From: Lachnospiraceae bacterium UBA7182
Lineage (GTDB): Bacteria; Bacillota; Clostridia; Lachnospirales; Lachnospiraceae
Reading direction: 5' to 3'
DNA length: 64,000 nucleotides
Assembly: GCA_002491115.1 (NCBI GenBank)
Contig: DKVI01000108.1
Location: 6,055 to 70,054 of the forward strand
Part shown: positions 33,423-42,523 of the stretch, piece after piece
How positions within the stretch are numbered: the stretch's first letter is position 1
Layout of the letters: each line of letters starts with the position of its first letter
The notes under the pieces: generated by a model
Told to the model about the DNA's origin: nothing
Seen by the model: only the letters and a program-made list of their open reading frames with translations
Databases searched by the model: none
Program-made: the position numbers and the translations under genes

Positions 33423-34769
33423 TTAGATCTCGCCGTTTGCCTGCATATCTTTTAAGAATTTAACAAGCTGTACAGCCTCGTTCGGAGCAACAATTACTTC
33501 CCAGCCTTCGAGTTTTGCCTCGATATCGCCCTTTAATACGGCAACTTTACCCGGAATAATGAGCTTCCTGCATTTGATCTTCGGTTCTACTTCTTCCTTA
33601 ATGAACTTGGATACGGAAGTGGAAGACAGCTTGCCTGCAGCCCAGGATGTAAGTACGGAAAGTCCGCCCGCATCGCTGATTGCCAGATTACAGGGTACAC
33701 CGGATCTCTCCAGCTCGCCGGATACTACAAAGTATGTAAGTGCGAAGTCAACCGTTGTCAGAACTACGGAATTCTCATCGCCGCCGTTGATCGGATAAAT
33801 ACCCGGCTCAACCTTCATCGGCTTCTGCGGATCTGTAAATACATTCTGTCTTAAGCCAAAGAGCGGAAGTGCCCTTGCGTAGTTCATCGTATCCATAACA
33901 ACGATGGAACCATATTTCAGGACAAATACAGAAGCCAGAGCAATCTGCATCGGCTCGTCGTTCGGAGCGACTTTGGACAGATTTACGATAGACGGATAAC
34001 CGAAAGTTCTGTCAGGATCTTTTGCAAGACATGCACGTCTAACCTGTACGGTCGTTGCAAATGTATCTTTTACGTTAGCTCCGGTGGTATCAAGAACAAG
34101 TTCTTTGTAGCCAAGCTTCTCGATCGCTGCCGTGGTATCATACAGCTCGTTAATATCTGCGCCGGATACGCCCAGAACCACTTCTGCTGCTTTCGCAATT
34201 TCTACCATAGCCTCATAGTTAGAAGCGTTTGCGCCGTTTAAGATCGGTTTTTCTGCTTTACAGATCTCAAGAGCCGCTTTTGCGGATTCCGGATCCTTGC
34301 AGTCCAGAATAATGGTCTTGCCTTTTCCGGTCACTTTCTTTACAGCCTCAGCGAATGCTGCCGCATCACCGTTACATGCCACATATACCATCTCGGCATG
34401 CATTTTCTCACCGATACGGTCGTACTCTACTTTGTTTGCTTCTGCTAAAACCGCATCAATATCCATATCCGGCGTTACATTGACAGCAAATCTTGTCTTG
34501 CTGACAAACGTCTTCTCATGTCTTGCCAGTACGGTCTCGCCGCCCAGTGTATACTCTGCTTCGCCGGTGCCGACTTTGATGGATTTCATTGGCGGAGCTG
34601 TTGCCTCAGATAAAGTAGCCATTGCTTCTGCGGACATATGCGGGCATTTGGAAATGTCCACCGCACCCTGTGCCACTTTCATGGAGAAAGCCATACAGGT
34701 CGGGCTTCCGCACTCTTTACAGTTTGTTTTTGGTGTTAATTTAAAAATATCTAAACCTTTTAATGCCAT
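33423..34769 (-). CDS. acsC: Corrinoid iron-sulfur protein large (gamma) subunit
   Basis: A 448-residue subunit carrying the [4Fe-4S] cluster and the TIM barrel that caps the corrinoid. The cluster ligands are Cys17, Cys20, Cys25 and Cys42 (NCKECGSPTC ... SKC). The middle forms the TIM barrel and the C-terminus the B12 domain with AISDAGGLSVLTSWAAG. It accepts the methyl group from AcsE and passes it to acetyl-CoA synthase; RACo reactivates it. It is preceded by GGAGGAG, 24 bases after acsD. Confidence 0.96.
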   Translation of the reverse strand: MALKGLDIFKLTPKTNCKECGSPTCMAFSMKVAQGAVDISKCPHMSAEAMATLSEATAPPMKSIKVGTGEAEYTLGGETVLARHEKTFVSKTRFAVNVTPDMDIDAVLAEANKVEYDRIGEKMHAEMVYVACNGDAAAFAEAVKKVTGKGKTIILDCKDPESAKAALEICKAEKPILNGANASNYEAMVEIAKAAEVVLGVSGADINELYDTTAAIEKLGYKELVLDTTGANVKDTFATTVQVRRACLAKDPDRTFGYPSIVNLSKVAPNDEPMQIALASVFVLKYGSIVVMDTMNYARALPLFGLRQNVFTDPQKPMKVEPGIYPINGGDENSVVLTTVDFALTYFVVSGELERSGVPCNLAISDAGGLSVLTSWAAGKLSSTSVSKFIKEEVEPKIKCRKLIIPGKVAVLKGDIEAKLEGWEVIVAPNEAVQLVKFLKDMQANGEI

Positions 34770-34793
34770 TGTATTTTCTCCTCCTTCCCGCGA

Positions 34794-35735
34794 TTACATC
34801 AATTCTTTGATCATTTTTGAAATGGTCGCAACGGAAGTCGGGTGTTTCAGAATGACTGCGTTGGAACCGGATGCCAATACGGAAGCTGCCGTAGAAACTT
34901 CCATACCGATGCCGCGTGCTTCCTGGCTGCCCCATTCAGGCATGTCCTCTTCGGAAGCCATAGACTCTTTTACATTCCATGTCTCATCGCCAACAGGAGT
35001 GATGATCGGCATCTGTAACTGCTTGTCATCCTGAGACAGAGCTGCGGCTTTGATACGATCCATGGTGGATACTACATACTCAAATCCATAACCGGCTGTT
35101 GCAGTACCGACATGCATTACGATATTAGCCGGAGCTACGCCCAACTGGGAGAGCAATACGTTTAACTGTTTTGCAAGGTTGATATCTACCGCGGACTCAG
35201 CGCCGACTTTCTGATTGTAAGCAAGGCCTGCTGCTGCGCCGATACCCTTATAGTTCTCTTCTTTTGCGGCAAGGATGATCACATTCTTGCCCTGTGCTAC
35301 TTCTGAAGCCTTTCTTAAAAGCTCGTCATCCTTTGCACCGTTCTTGCATCCTGCAATAACGAGAGGAGCGTCGATGGCGTCAACCACTTCTTTCACTACT
35401 GCCATACAGTCTTCGGTGGATTTATTTTCGCCGTTAGGATCTGCTCCTTCCAGCTTTAAGCATACAAAATCCGCACCTGGCATCGCTGCCGCTTTCCTGG
35501 CGATATCTGCCATGGTTGTGCATCCTTCATAGTATGCCTTTACACCTGCCGGCTCGTTCTCCAGACCAAGGTCAGAGATCATAACGCCAACTTTCGGTGA
35601 ATTCTCAATCGGAGCGTCAAATGTATAGAAAGGTAATACATTCTCGCCGCCGATCTTAATCGCTTTGTCGCCACAGCCAACTTCAACTGCAGAGATGGAA
35701 GCATTGAATTTTCCTGATTTTCCATTGAATGGCAT
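34794..35735 (-). CDS. acsD: Corrinoid iron-sulfur protein small (delta) subunit
   Basis: A 313-residue TIM-barrel partner of AcsC, with ISAVEVGCGDKAIKIGGENV near the N-terminus, FVCLKLEGADPNG, and IVMHVGTATAGYGFEY. It is first after the acsB-acsD hairpin. An AAGGAGG site precedes the ATG, and a TATAAT in the leader hints at an internal promoter, though its -35 is poor. Confidence 0.95.
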   Translation of the reverse strand: MPFNGKSGKFNASISAVEVGCGDKAIKIGGENVLPFYTFDAPIENSPKVGVMISDLGLENEPAGVKAYYEGCTTMADIARKAAAMPGADFVCLKLEGADPNGENKSTEDCMAVVKEVVDAIDAPLVIAGCKNGAKDDELLRKASEVAQGKNVIILAAKEENYKGIGAAAGLAYNQKVGAESAVDINLAKQLNVLLSQLGVAPANIVMHVGTATAGYGFEYVVSTMDRIKAAALSQDDKQLQMPIITPVGDETWNVKESMASEEDMPEWGSQEARGIGMEVSTAASVLASGSNAVILKHPTSVATISKMIKELM

Positions 35736-35815
35736 TGGTAATATCCTCCTTAAAATATGATACTCATATTATAACATAAAAACTCTCATAAGAAAAGCTT
35801 TTATGCATTCCAAAA

Positions 35816-35841
35816 GGGCAGCCCTGCCTGGCAGGGCGCCC
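35816..35841 (-). terminator. GC-rich hairpin between acsB and acsD
   Basis: Minus strand arms GGGCGCCCTGCC and GGCAGGGCTGCCC pair with one bulged base, followed by TTTT. It lies 15 bases past the acsB stop. It would be an attenuator within the operon, reducing transcription from the CODH/ACS genes into acsDCE, or a processing site. Confidence 0.6.
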
Positions 35842-35855
35842 TGTTGTAACTTAAA

Positions 35856-37988
35856 TTACATAAGCGGTTCCAGTTTCAGAGCCGGATGTCCTTTTTCTGT
35901 TAAGAATTCCATCAATTTTTCCGGATCGTCTGCAGTAATTGTCTCGTCTGCGATCATATCCGTAAAGTTGTCAATGCCATACAGCTCTTTTGCAGTGTGG
36001 TTCAGCCTGTCTGCAACAGTTTCTTTCAGATCCTTCGGCATCCATACGATACGCTCTACGCCGCCTTCTGCCTTCATAAACTTCTTGGAAGCGATGAAGT
36101 GTTTGCCGTGTCCCATGAAACCAGGAGTCTGCACACCGCCGCCTGTCATGGAAGCCAGATCGCCGAAAGTCATGCCAATCGGAGTCAGGCCTGCATACTC
36201 ACGGTTTGCGATCACCACACCATTGGACATTGGCTCGATACCGCAGATACACTCAAAGCATCCGCAGGAAGTCATCGGGTCTTCCATAATGGAATACAGA
36301 GTAACATGCTCTAAAGCGCCCTGAGAGAATTTGGCAACAGCTTCGTCAACGTCTTCGTAACGTCCGAGGTTCTCGTCAATCACTCTTTCTTTTGTGATTT
36401 CCTGGCAGGGTCCTTCCGGGTCAAGCTGATGGGTTGCTTTTGCATCCAGCCATGAAACAGCACCGCAAAGACCAAGTCTTTCAGGCGTTACCACGCATAC
36501 ATGGCTCGGGGAGAATGCCTGACACATGATGCAGCTGTAGTATACCGGAACAGCCTCGTCTGTCAGGGAAGTAAGACGCTCGTCACGGCGGTCATAAGCC
36601 GGAATTGCCAGCTCATGGCGAAGTTTGGAGCACTCAGCCTCATCTGTAATAATGGTAACCGCACATTTATCAACAACTGCGTCAAACTCGTTTTTGATGT
36701 TTGCATACAGCACTTCCGCAAGGTCTTTTGCACGGAATCCGGCGTCAAAAGTTCCTTTGCTGATACGAACACGGATCATATCACGCTGTCCGGTATGCAT
36801 TACGCCTTCGATACAGTTTACATAGCTGTGGAATTTACGCTCAAATACCGGCTCAAAGTCGGTCTGCATATTCTTTCCAGCCACATCTACGATATAAGCG
36901 ATCGCATTCTTGCTGCCAACTTCAAACTCATCAAAATCTTTACCAACAAGCGTAAACTTGTGATCTTCAATCTCGGTCAGCTCTTTGGTGCATACAAGCT
37001 CAAAACTGTCTTTTCTGGATCCGTCGAACTCAACCTGCATATCGGCTTTACGAATAATCTCACCCTCGAATGCAGACGCGAAGGATACAGGAATATCAAT
37101 CTTCGTAATCTTGATCTTAATGTCGCGTGCCTCAAGGGAGGTAGCGTTGAATTTGGATACGTCTTCCTGTACGATCAGGCTCTTCGGTACACGGAAGATA
37201 TTCTCTGTCTCATTGGTAACTACCGGGAAGCCAAGTGCGATCGCACCTGCGCCGCAGGCAACGATTACATCATCCAGAGGCTTGAATGCGTTGACAAATG
37301 CCGGCACACGCTCGAAGGTGTACTTCATCAGGTTTGCTGCATCGCCAGGAGTGATGTTACCGAAGATCAGGGCTGCACGAAGTGCAACGGATACAACATG
37401 GATCACAGAAGTCACTTCTTTGCCAAGCGGCACGATACGAACCGCATAACCCATGTTCAGGCCTGCTTCTATACACTGATCGATTACGCCGCCTACCAGT
37501 GTCACCAGGATACCCTGTGCCTGATAGCTCTTTACAAGTTCAACTGCTTCTTCTTTGGAAGGAGCGCTTCCAAGGATAACAGCTACGCCGGGGATATCGC
37601 CGGTTACCAGCGGAACGCCCAGCTCACGGATGGTAGCGTCTGCCAGATGTCCGTAAAGCGGCTCTTCGTATGGTGTAGCTCCGTCAATATATTTTAATAC
37701 TTCAATAAACTCAGCACACAAAGCCGTAGCAACACCGCTCATGAACGCGTCGTTCAGTCTTTTTTCTCTGGTCATCAGAGTCTTGACTACGCCAAGAGCC
37801 TCTTTTAACTCGCCCAGATTAGATACTTTTGTTCCTGTTACTGCATAGTAGCATGGCAGGCTGTAAGCGGTATGCGGGAAAGATACTGCTTTATCAGCAC
37901 CATGCGCTGCGATGGCATTGTTAATTGCAGTTTCTGTCAGGCCATAAACTGCGTCGTTGCCGCCAAATACTCTATCAAATAATGTCAC
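35856..37988 (-). CDS. acsB: Acetyl-CoA synthase (CODH/ACS alpha subunit)
   Basis: A 710-residue protein that joins CO, a methyl group and CoA into acetyl-CoA. The A-cluster ligands are visible: Cys486, Cys489, Cys498 and Cys508 for the [4Fe-4S] cluster (CIMCQAFSPSHVC ... GLC) and the Cys575-Gly576-Cys577 motif for the distal nickel. The GTG start at 37988 is chosen because GGAGG lies 8 bases upstream and the chain then begins VTLFDRVFGGNDAVYG as in other AcsB proteins; a TTG five codons earlier would overlap the ribosome site. It lies 19 bases after cooC. Confidence 0.96.
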   Translation of the reverse strand: MTLFDRVFGGNDAVYGLTETAINNAIAAHGADKAVSFPHTAYSLPCYYAVTGTKVSNLGELKEALGVVKTLMTREKRLNDAFMSGVATALCAEFIEVLKYIDGATPYEEPLYGHLADATIRELGVPLVTGDIPGVAVILGSAPSKEEAVELVKSYQAQGILVTLVGGVIDQCIEAGLNMGYAVRIVPLGKEVTSVIHVVSVALRAALIFGNITPGDAANLMKYTFERVPAFVNAFKPLDDVIVACGAGAIALGFPVVTNETENIFRVPKSLIVQEDVSKFNATSLEARDIKIKITKIDIPVSFASAFEGEIIRKADMQVEFDGSRKDSFELVCTKELTEIEDHKFTLVGKDFDEFEVGSKNAIAYIVDVAGKNMQTDFEPVFERKFHSYVNCIEGVMHTGQRDMIRVRISKGTFDAGFRAKDLAEVLYANIKNEFDAVVDKCAVTIITDEAECSKLRHELAIPAYDRRDERLTSLTDEAVPVYYSCIMCQAFSPSHVCVVTPERLGLCGAVSWLDAKATHQLDPEGPCQEITKERVIDENLGRYEDVDEAVAKFSQGALEHVTLYSIMEDPMTSCGCFECICGIEPMSNGVVIANREYAGLTPIGMTFGDLASMTGGGVQTPGFMGHGKHFIASKKFMKAEGGVERIVWMPKDLKETVADRLNHTAKELYGIDNFTDMIADETITADDPEKLMEFLTEKGHPALKLEPLM

Positions 37989-38007
37989 GGTATATACCTC
38001 CAAAATT

Positions 38008-38775
38008 TTAATTCGATTGATCGAGGATATCCTTTATCTTCCGGATCTCCTCCGTTGCGGATTCGCTGAAATCATAGGGAGACTTTCCCTGGCGGTCCGC
38101 ATCTATCACTTCCGTGTTGTAATGGATAAATCCAAGTAAATCTTCTGCCGGTATCCTGGAACGGACAAACTCCTCGTCTTCGGCGCTTCGCACTTTATTA
38201 GCCACGACACGCACCTGCCTGATTCCAAGGTCTTCTGCCAGACGCTTTACGTTCTTGTAAGTCTGAACGCTTCTCGCGCCGGGTTCAATGACGACAATGA
38301 ACTGCTCCATGGATTCGCAGGTACCACGGCCCAGATGTTCCAGACCGGCCTCCATATCCATGATCACCACATCATTGCTCCGAAGGATCAAATGGCTGAT
38401 GATCCGTCTTAACATCACATGTTCCGGACATACACACCCTCCGCCTCCGGTCTCCACTGTTCCCAGCAAAAGAAGCTTCACACCGTTGTAAGTCCTGCTG
38501 TATGTGTCCGGTATATCGTCCACTTTCGGATTCAGTTTATACATCTGATTATCCGCGCCTGACCCGGTACGTTCCTCCACAAGCTTCCTCATTTTGCTGA
38601 TAGGAATGATGGAATCCAGTATGTCTTCCGGAAAACCAAGCGCCAGCCCCAGGTTCGCGTCAGGATCCACGTCAGCCGCAAGCACCGTACGTCCCTCCTC
38701 GGCATATAGTCTTGCAAGCGTAGCTGCAAAAGTCGTCTTTCCAACTCCGCCTTTTCCGGTAATTGCTATCTTCAA
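38008..38775 (-). CDS. CODH/ACS maturation nickel-insertion ATPase CooC (copy 1)
   Basis: A 255-residue MinD-family ATPase with the deviant P-loop GKGGVGKTTFAATL and the CooC metal motif GGGCVCPEHVMLRR, whose Cys-x-Cys binds nickel at a dimer interface. Switch II is near DMEAGLEHLGRG. The likely start is TTG at 38775, giving LKIAITGKGG behind GGAGGG; a GTG 33 bases upstream has no such site. Its place between cooS and acsB suggests loading of the ACS A-cluster (AcsF-like) rather than CODH, but the paralogue at 40738 could exchange roles. Confidence 0.9.
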   Translation of the reverse strand: MKIAITGKGGVGKTTFAATLARLYAEEGRTVLAADVDPDANLGLALGFPEDILDSIIPISKMRKLVEERTGSGADNQMYKLNPKVDDIPDTYSRTYNGVKLLLLGTVETGGGGCVCPEHVMLRRIISHLILRSNDVVIMDMEAGLEHLGRGTCESMEQFIVVIEPGARSVQTYKNVKRLAEDLGIRQVRVVANKVRSAEDEEFVRSRIPAEDLLGFIHYNTEVIDADRQGKSPYDFSESATEEIRKIKDILDQSN

Positions 38776-38817
38776 TGTCGTCACCCTCCGGTCAAAAAAT
38801 TTTCTCACTGTTTATGA

Positions 38818-40710
38818 TTAGATACCGATAGCGGTTCTCTTCTCTTCGATCCGATCGATCATGGCGTCAACCAGTTTCTCGATATCAGTCTCAACTGTAT
38901 AAGCAGCCTCTACCCAATCGCGCACGCCGCTGGTCAGAAGTTCCTGCATCTCTGTAGAACCGCTTACATACGGATCCACACCAAGGAATGTATCAATACC
39001 GGTAGATACTACATAATTACCGATGGAAACAGCTTTTTCGGACATCCACTCCGGAGCACATCCTACAACCGGAAGCTGAGAGATATTCAGGCCGGAATCC
39101 TTAGCCAGTTCAGCTACCAGGATCATCATACGGCTGATATCAACACAGGAACCCATATGTAATACAGGCGGGATATCTGCCAGTTCACATACACGTTTCA
39201 GACCGGCGCCGCAGAGATCTTTTGCTCTCTTATCCATCAGGCCGGCTTTCGCTGCTGCCTGTGCCGCACAGCCGGATGCTACGATTACGATATCGTTGGC
39301 AATCAGCTTCTTCATCAGCTCAATATGAGCGGTATCCGGGCGAACCTTCGGGTTGTTACATCCAACCATAGCAACTGCACCGCGGACAACACCGGAAGTA
39401 ATACATTCGATCAGAGGTTTGGTGGTTCCAAGCTCGTCTACCTGAGAGTTGGTAACGCCGTCAAGAACTTTTACAAGAGCTTCTACGGAATAACCTACTG
39501 TTGCTTTCTGCTTAATATCCGGGATATGTACCAGTTCCGGTTTTCTGTTTTTGAAGTTATCGCATGCCATCTTCACGATCTGTTTTGCTTTTTCTGCAGC
39601 GGTTCCTACCGAGAACTGAATGTACTCAGAATCCGGCATCTGAGCGATCGGAGATGTGGTGATAAATTTGGTATGGAAACATTTGCTCAGAGGTCCAAGT
39701 GCCGGGAAAATACACTGCACATCAACAACGATTGCTTCACAGGCGCCGGTCAGGATTACATTCTCCTGCTGCAGGAAGTTACCTGCCATCGGCACGGCAC
39801 GACGCATTGCAACCTCGTTGGAAGTACAGCAGACACCCGATACGGTAATGCCTTTTGCGCCTACACTCTTGGCATACTCAATCATTTCCGGATCATCTGC
39901 ATACTCGCAAACCATCTCGGACAGTGACGGGTCATGTCCATGTACAACAATATTTACATTATCAGCGTTCATAACGCCAAGGTTAGCCTCGGTATCAACC
40001 GGCTTCGGAGTTCCAAACAATACGTCAGAGAACTCGGTACCGCACATGGAACCGCCCCATCCGTCACAGAGACCTGCACGGAAAGACTGACGTACAAGCG
40101 CTTCCGGTTTGGAAGAACATCCCATATGGGTCATATGCAGAGAAGAAGCGACCTCGCGGTCGATCGCGCGCGGCATGATGCCTGCTTTCTCCCACAGTTC
40201 CTGGGTGTGCTTCGGCGCACGCTGGGTCCAGCGCTGGAAGCCGAACGGTTTACCATATTCCATCAGGGCCATCTCTGCTACTTCATGGGCAAGATCATAG
40301 ATATCTTTACCCTCGGTCTCTACGCCCCATTCTTTTGCGATACGGATCAGTTTATCCGGATCTTTTACTTTATAAGCCCCATCCGGAGCAGACGCATACA
40401 GAGTATGGCAAATCTCACGTCCGTGGTCAGAGTGAGTTGCAGCTCCGCCTGCGGTAAATTTCAAATAATTACGTCCTACAATACCGTGAGCATCACATCC
40501 GCAGATTCCTCTCGGAGCCTTCGGGGTGATACGGCAGGGACCCATAGCACAGATACGGCAGCAGATACCCTGCTCGCCAAATTTACAATGCGGTGTCTGG
40601 TTCTTAACACGGATCTGCCATGCGTCAGCGCCAACTTTTGCGCCAGTCTCAAGCAGTCTGTTTGTAGCGGCTTCGAACTCTTCAACTGTTGTTAATTTAA
40701 AGTCTCCCAT
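38818..40710 (-). CDS. cooS: Anaerobic carbon-monoxide dehydrogenase catalytic subunit
   Basis: A 630-residue Ni-Fe-S enzyme that reduces CO2 to CO for acetyl-CoA synthase. The N-terminal B/D-cluster cysteines lie in HCKFGEQGICCRICAMGPCR and GICGCDAHGIVGRN. C-cluster cysteines follow further on in ISGVCCTSNE-type and GACEAIVVDVQC segments, and a C-terminal GCAPEWMSEKA block. It is flanked by two cooC genes. In acetogens this subunit is called AcsA and pairs with AcsB as here. Start has GGAG before ATG. Confidence 0.97.
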   Translation of the reverse strand: MGDFKLTTVEEFEAATNRLLETGAKVGADAWQIRVKNQTPHCKFGEQGICCRICAMGPCRITPKAPRGICGCDAHGIVGRNYLKFTAGGAATHSDHGREICHTLYASAPDGAYKVKDPDKLIRIAKEWGVETEGKDIYDLAHEVAEMALMEYGKPFGFQRWTQRAPKHTQELWEKAGIMPRAIDREVASSLHMTHMGCSSKPEALVRQSFRAGLCDGWGGSMCGTEFSDVLFGTPKPVDTEANLGVMNADNVNIVVHGHDPSLSEMVCEYADDPEMIEYAKSVGAKGITVSGVCCTSNEVAMRRAVPMAGNFLQQENVILTGACEAIVVDVQCIFPALGPLSKCFHTKFITTSPIAQMPDSEYIQFSVGTAAEKAKQIVKMACDNFKNRKPELVHIPDIKQKATVGYSVEALVKVLDGVTNSQVDELGTTKPLIECITSGVVRGAVAMVGCNNPKVRPDTAHIELMKKLIANDIVIVASGCAAQAAAKAGLMDKRAKDLCGAGLKRVCELADIPPVLHMGSCVDISRMMILVAELAKDSGLNISQLPVVGCAPEWMSEKAVSIGNYVVSTGIDTFLGVDPYVSGSTEMQELLTSGVRDWVEAAYTVETDIEKLVDAMIDRIEEKRTAIGI

Positions 40711-40737
40711 ATAAATCTCCTTTACGCAGCCGGGCTT

Positions 40738-41508
40738 TTACAGCTCCAGGCTGTCAATAATCTTATACAATGCCTGTCTAACAGGGTTATCTGACGGAAG
40801 CTCCGTCGTCGGGGTGCCTGCGCTGTCGTATTCATATACGCCATCATCATGAGGTACGACCCCAAAAAGTGTAAGTTCCTGCTTACGGATCTCTTCCTGA
40901 ACACCTTCATTCAGTACGCCTCCCGGCGCACGGTTCACTATCAGACCGACCTTTTTTGGCTTCAGCCCGCATTCCGGAATCAGTCTGGCAATCCGTCCGA
41001 CTGCCTGGATCCCTCTGCGGGAACAGTCACTTACCAGGATCACAGCATCCACACCGGGTAAAATTCCCCGGCTGATATGTTCCATACCAGCTTCGTTGTC
41101 GACAACAACATAGTTATAGTGCTGCGAACGCTTGGCTACCTGAGCAGTCAACAGGCCGTTAACAAAACAATAGCAGCCTTTACCCTGTGTGTGACCCATT
41201 ACCAGCAGATCATAATCATCCTCTTCCACAAGCGCAGAATCAAATTTGAATTCGGTATATTCCTGCTTTGATACACCCGGAGGAATTGGGCTTTTATCAA
41301 CCAGTTCCGCCTTGGCGACTTCTTCGCGGATATCTCCCAGAGTCATATCCACTTCCACACCAAGCACCTCGTTCAGGTTTGAATTGGCATCCGCGTCAAC
41401 CGCGAGGATGGGTCCTTTCTTTTTTTCTACTAAATACTGAATCAGCATACCGGTCAGTGTGGTCTTACCCACGCCTCCCTTGCCTGCTACTGCAATTGTC
41501 TGCGGCAT
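40738..41508 (-). CDS. cooC: CODH maturation nickel-insertion ATPase CooC (copy 2)
   Basis: A 256-residue MinD-family ATPase. P-loop AVAGKGGVGKTTLTG is at the N-terminus, the metal motif is KGCYCFVNGLL, and VVVDNEAGMEHISRG is the switch II region. The start at 41508 follows GGAG at a 9-base spacing; an upstream in-frame ATG has no site. It is only distantly similar to the copy at 38008, so the two probably serve different metal sites. It directly precedes cooS, fitting a role in CODH C-cluster nickel insertion. Confidence 0.92.
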   Translation of the reverse strand: MPQTIAVAGKGGVGKTTLTGMLIQYLVEKKKGPILAVDADANSNLNEVLGVEVDMTLGDIREEVAKAELVDKSPIPPGVSKQEYTEFKFDSALVEEDDYDLLVMGHTQGKGCYCFVNGLLTAQVAKRSQHYNYVVVDNEAGMEHISRGILPGVDAVILVSDCSRRGIQAVGRIARLIPECGLKPKKVGLIVNRAPGGVLNEGVQEEIRKQELTLFGVVPHDDGVYEYDSAGTPTTELPSDNPVRQALYKIIDSLEL

Positions 41509-41849
41509 ATTGTCATCTCCTAAAATCTTACTGTCTTTTTTCATACATATGAATGTACGTTTTCCGGAATCTGTCGATGATCCCGAATATTTTTAAACCT
41601 TTTTCTTTCCTGCTGCCTCTGCGTCAGACGGTTCTCTGTCTAATGGCTTCACAAAGGCTCCGTCTCCTGGGAACGATCTCACAAAACCTGTGCAGGATCA
41701 CGCAGCTGCTGCGGGAAATTTTCCCTTTGATGGTGGCTGCCTGATCTGTGACCGGCATAACATACTCCGATCCACAGTTTCTGTTTCATTGCTTCTGGCA
41801 GCTGCACCGCTATCTACCTCCATTCTATATATAAATTTGCAATTGAAAC
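41509..41849 (-). other. Unexplained 341-base stretch with two short overlapping frames
   Basis: No recognised gene. On the minus strand a 42-codon frame (GTG at 41807 behind GGAGG, stop at 41679) overlaps by GTGA a 29-codon frame (GTG at 41682, stop at 41593) with a basic end (AAGKKKV). Both are unsupported by homology I know. They could be small proteins of the CODH operon, a decayed gene, or a structured leader; GGGAAATTTTCCC and AGACGG...CCGTCT pairings are visible. Codon use does not decide the matter. Confidence 0.3.
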
Positions 41850-42044
41850 CTATTCTTCCGTGCAGTTGATTTTCACAACTGAGTTCGCAAGATCTACCAT
41901 GGAGATCGTACCCTCCACCGTAATCTCGCCGCCCATAATATCGCGGATACGGACTGTATTGCCCTCCACGTCCAGGCGGCTCGCGTTCTTGATCAGGATG
42001 CTTTCGCTCTCCTTTTTCTTTCCATATACTGTTGCAAGACACAT
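41850..42044 (-). CDS. CooT-family nickel-binding protein
   Basis: A 64-residue protein that begins MCLATVYG, the N-terminus typical of CooT, whose Cys2 binds nickel in a homodimer. The rest is a small beta-barrel with ILIKNASRLDVEGNTVRIRD, EITVEGTISMVDLA and a closing NCTEE. CooT is needed for full CODH activity in organisms such as Rhodospirillum. The ATG follows AGGAGG. It lies 24 bases from the His-rich protein gene and ahead of cooC, so it belongs to the nickel-loading set. Confidence 0.9.
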   Translation of the reverse strand: MCLATVYGKKKESESILIKNASRLDVEGNTVRIRDIMGGEITVEGTISMVDLANSVVKINCTEE

Positions 42045-42068
42045 TGGACTATACCTCCTGTTTCCGGT

Positions 42069-42449
42069 TTACTGCACCAGTGAAAGTGCGATTGACAATC
42101 TCATATTGCCTTTTTCAAAGTCCTCTACGCCTTTCTCTATCTGAGCGGCAGCGTCATCTCTGCCCTGCTCCCTTAAGTGCTTTGCAATGACAGCAAGCTC
42201 CTGTGCATGGTGCTTATTGTGGTCCAGCATATATGCCAGCACCGCCGTATCCTCATCCTGCGGCTGCGCACCATGGTCATGGCCGCATCCGTCGCATCCG
42301 CAGTGATCATGATTGTGCTCATGTTCATGGCCTTCCTCATGACTGTGCGCGTGCGTATGAGTCGTATCACCATGTGTATGCTCGTGCGAATGCTCATGGC
42401 CGCCGCAGCCGCATCCACAGTGCGAATGCTCTTCATTGGTTAAGTGCAT
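42069..42449 (-). CDS. His/Cys-rich metal-binding protein
   Basis: A 126-residue protein. Residues about 8-62 contain about twenty histidines and several CGC/CGCDGC clusters (EEHSHCGCGCGGHEHSHEH, HEHEHNHDHCGCDGCGHDH). The C-terminal half is helical (LAYMLDHNKHHAQELAVIAK) and likely folds. No signal peptide or TM is present, so it is cytoplasmic. It is first gene of the CODH operon behind a CsoR-like operator. Nickel storage or delivery, as in the His-rich tails of HypB, UreE or CooJ, is the best inference; cobalt or zinc is possible. Confidence 0.8.
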   Translation of the reverse strand: MHLTNEEHSHCGCGCGGHEHSHEHTHGDTTHTHAHSHEEGHEHEHNHDHCGCDGCGHDHGAQPQDEDTAVLAYMLDHNKHHAQELAVIAKHLREQGRDDAAAQIEKGVEDFEKGNMRLSIALSLVQ

Positions 42450-42523
42450 CTATTTCCCTCCTTTTTCAGAAAAATACACATCAAAATTCCTGATCTGTTA
42501 TTTTTTTGACATTGTTTATAAGC

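Noticed and set aside
41560..41744. Plus-strand open frame in the gap between cooT and cooC
   Set aside because: No ribosome site, opposite to the operon, and no recognisable motif.
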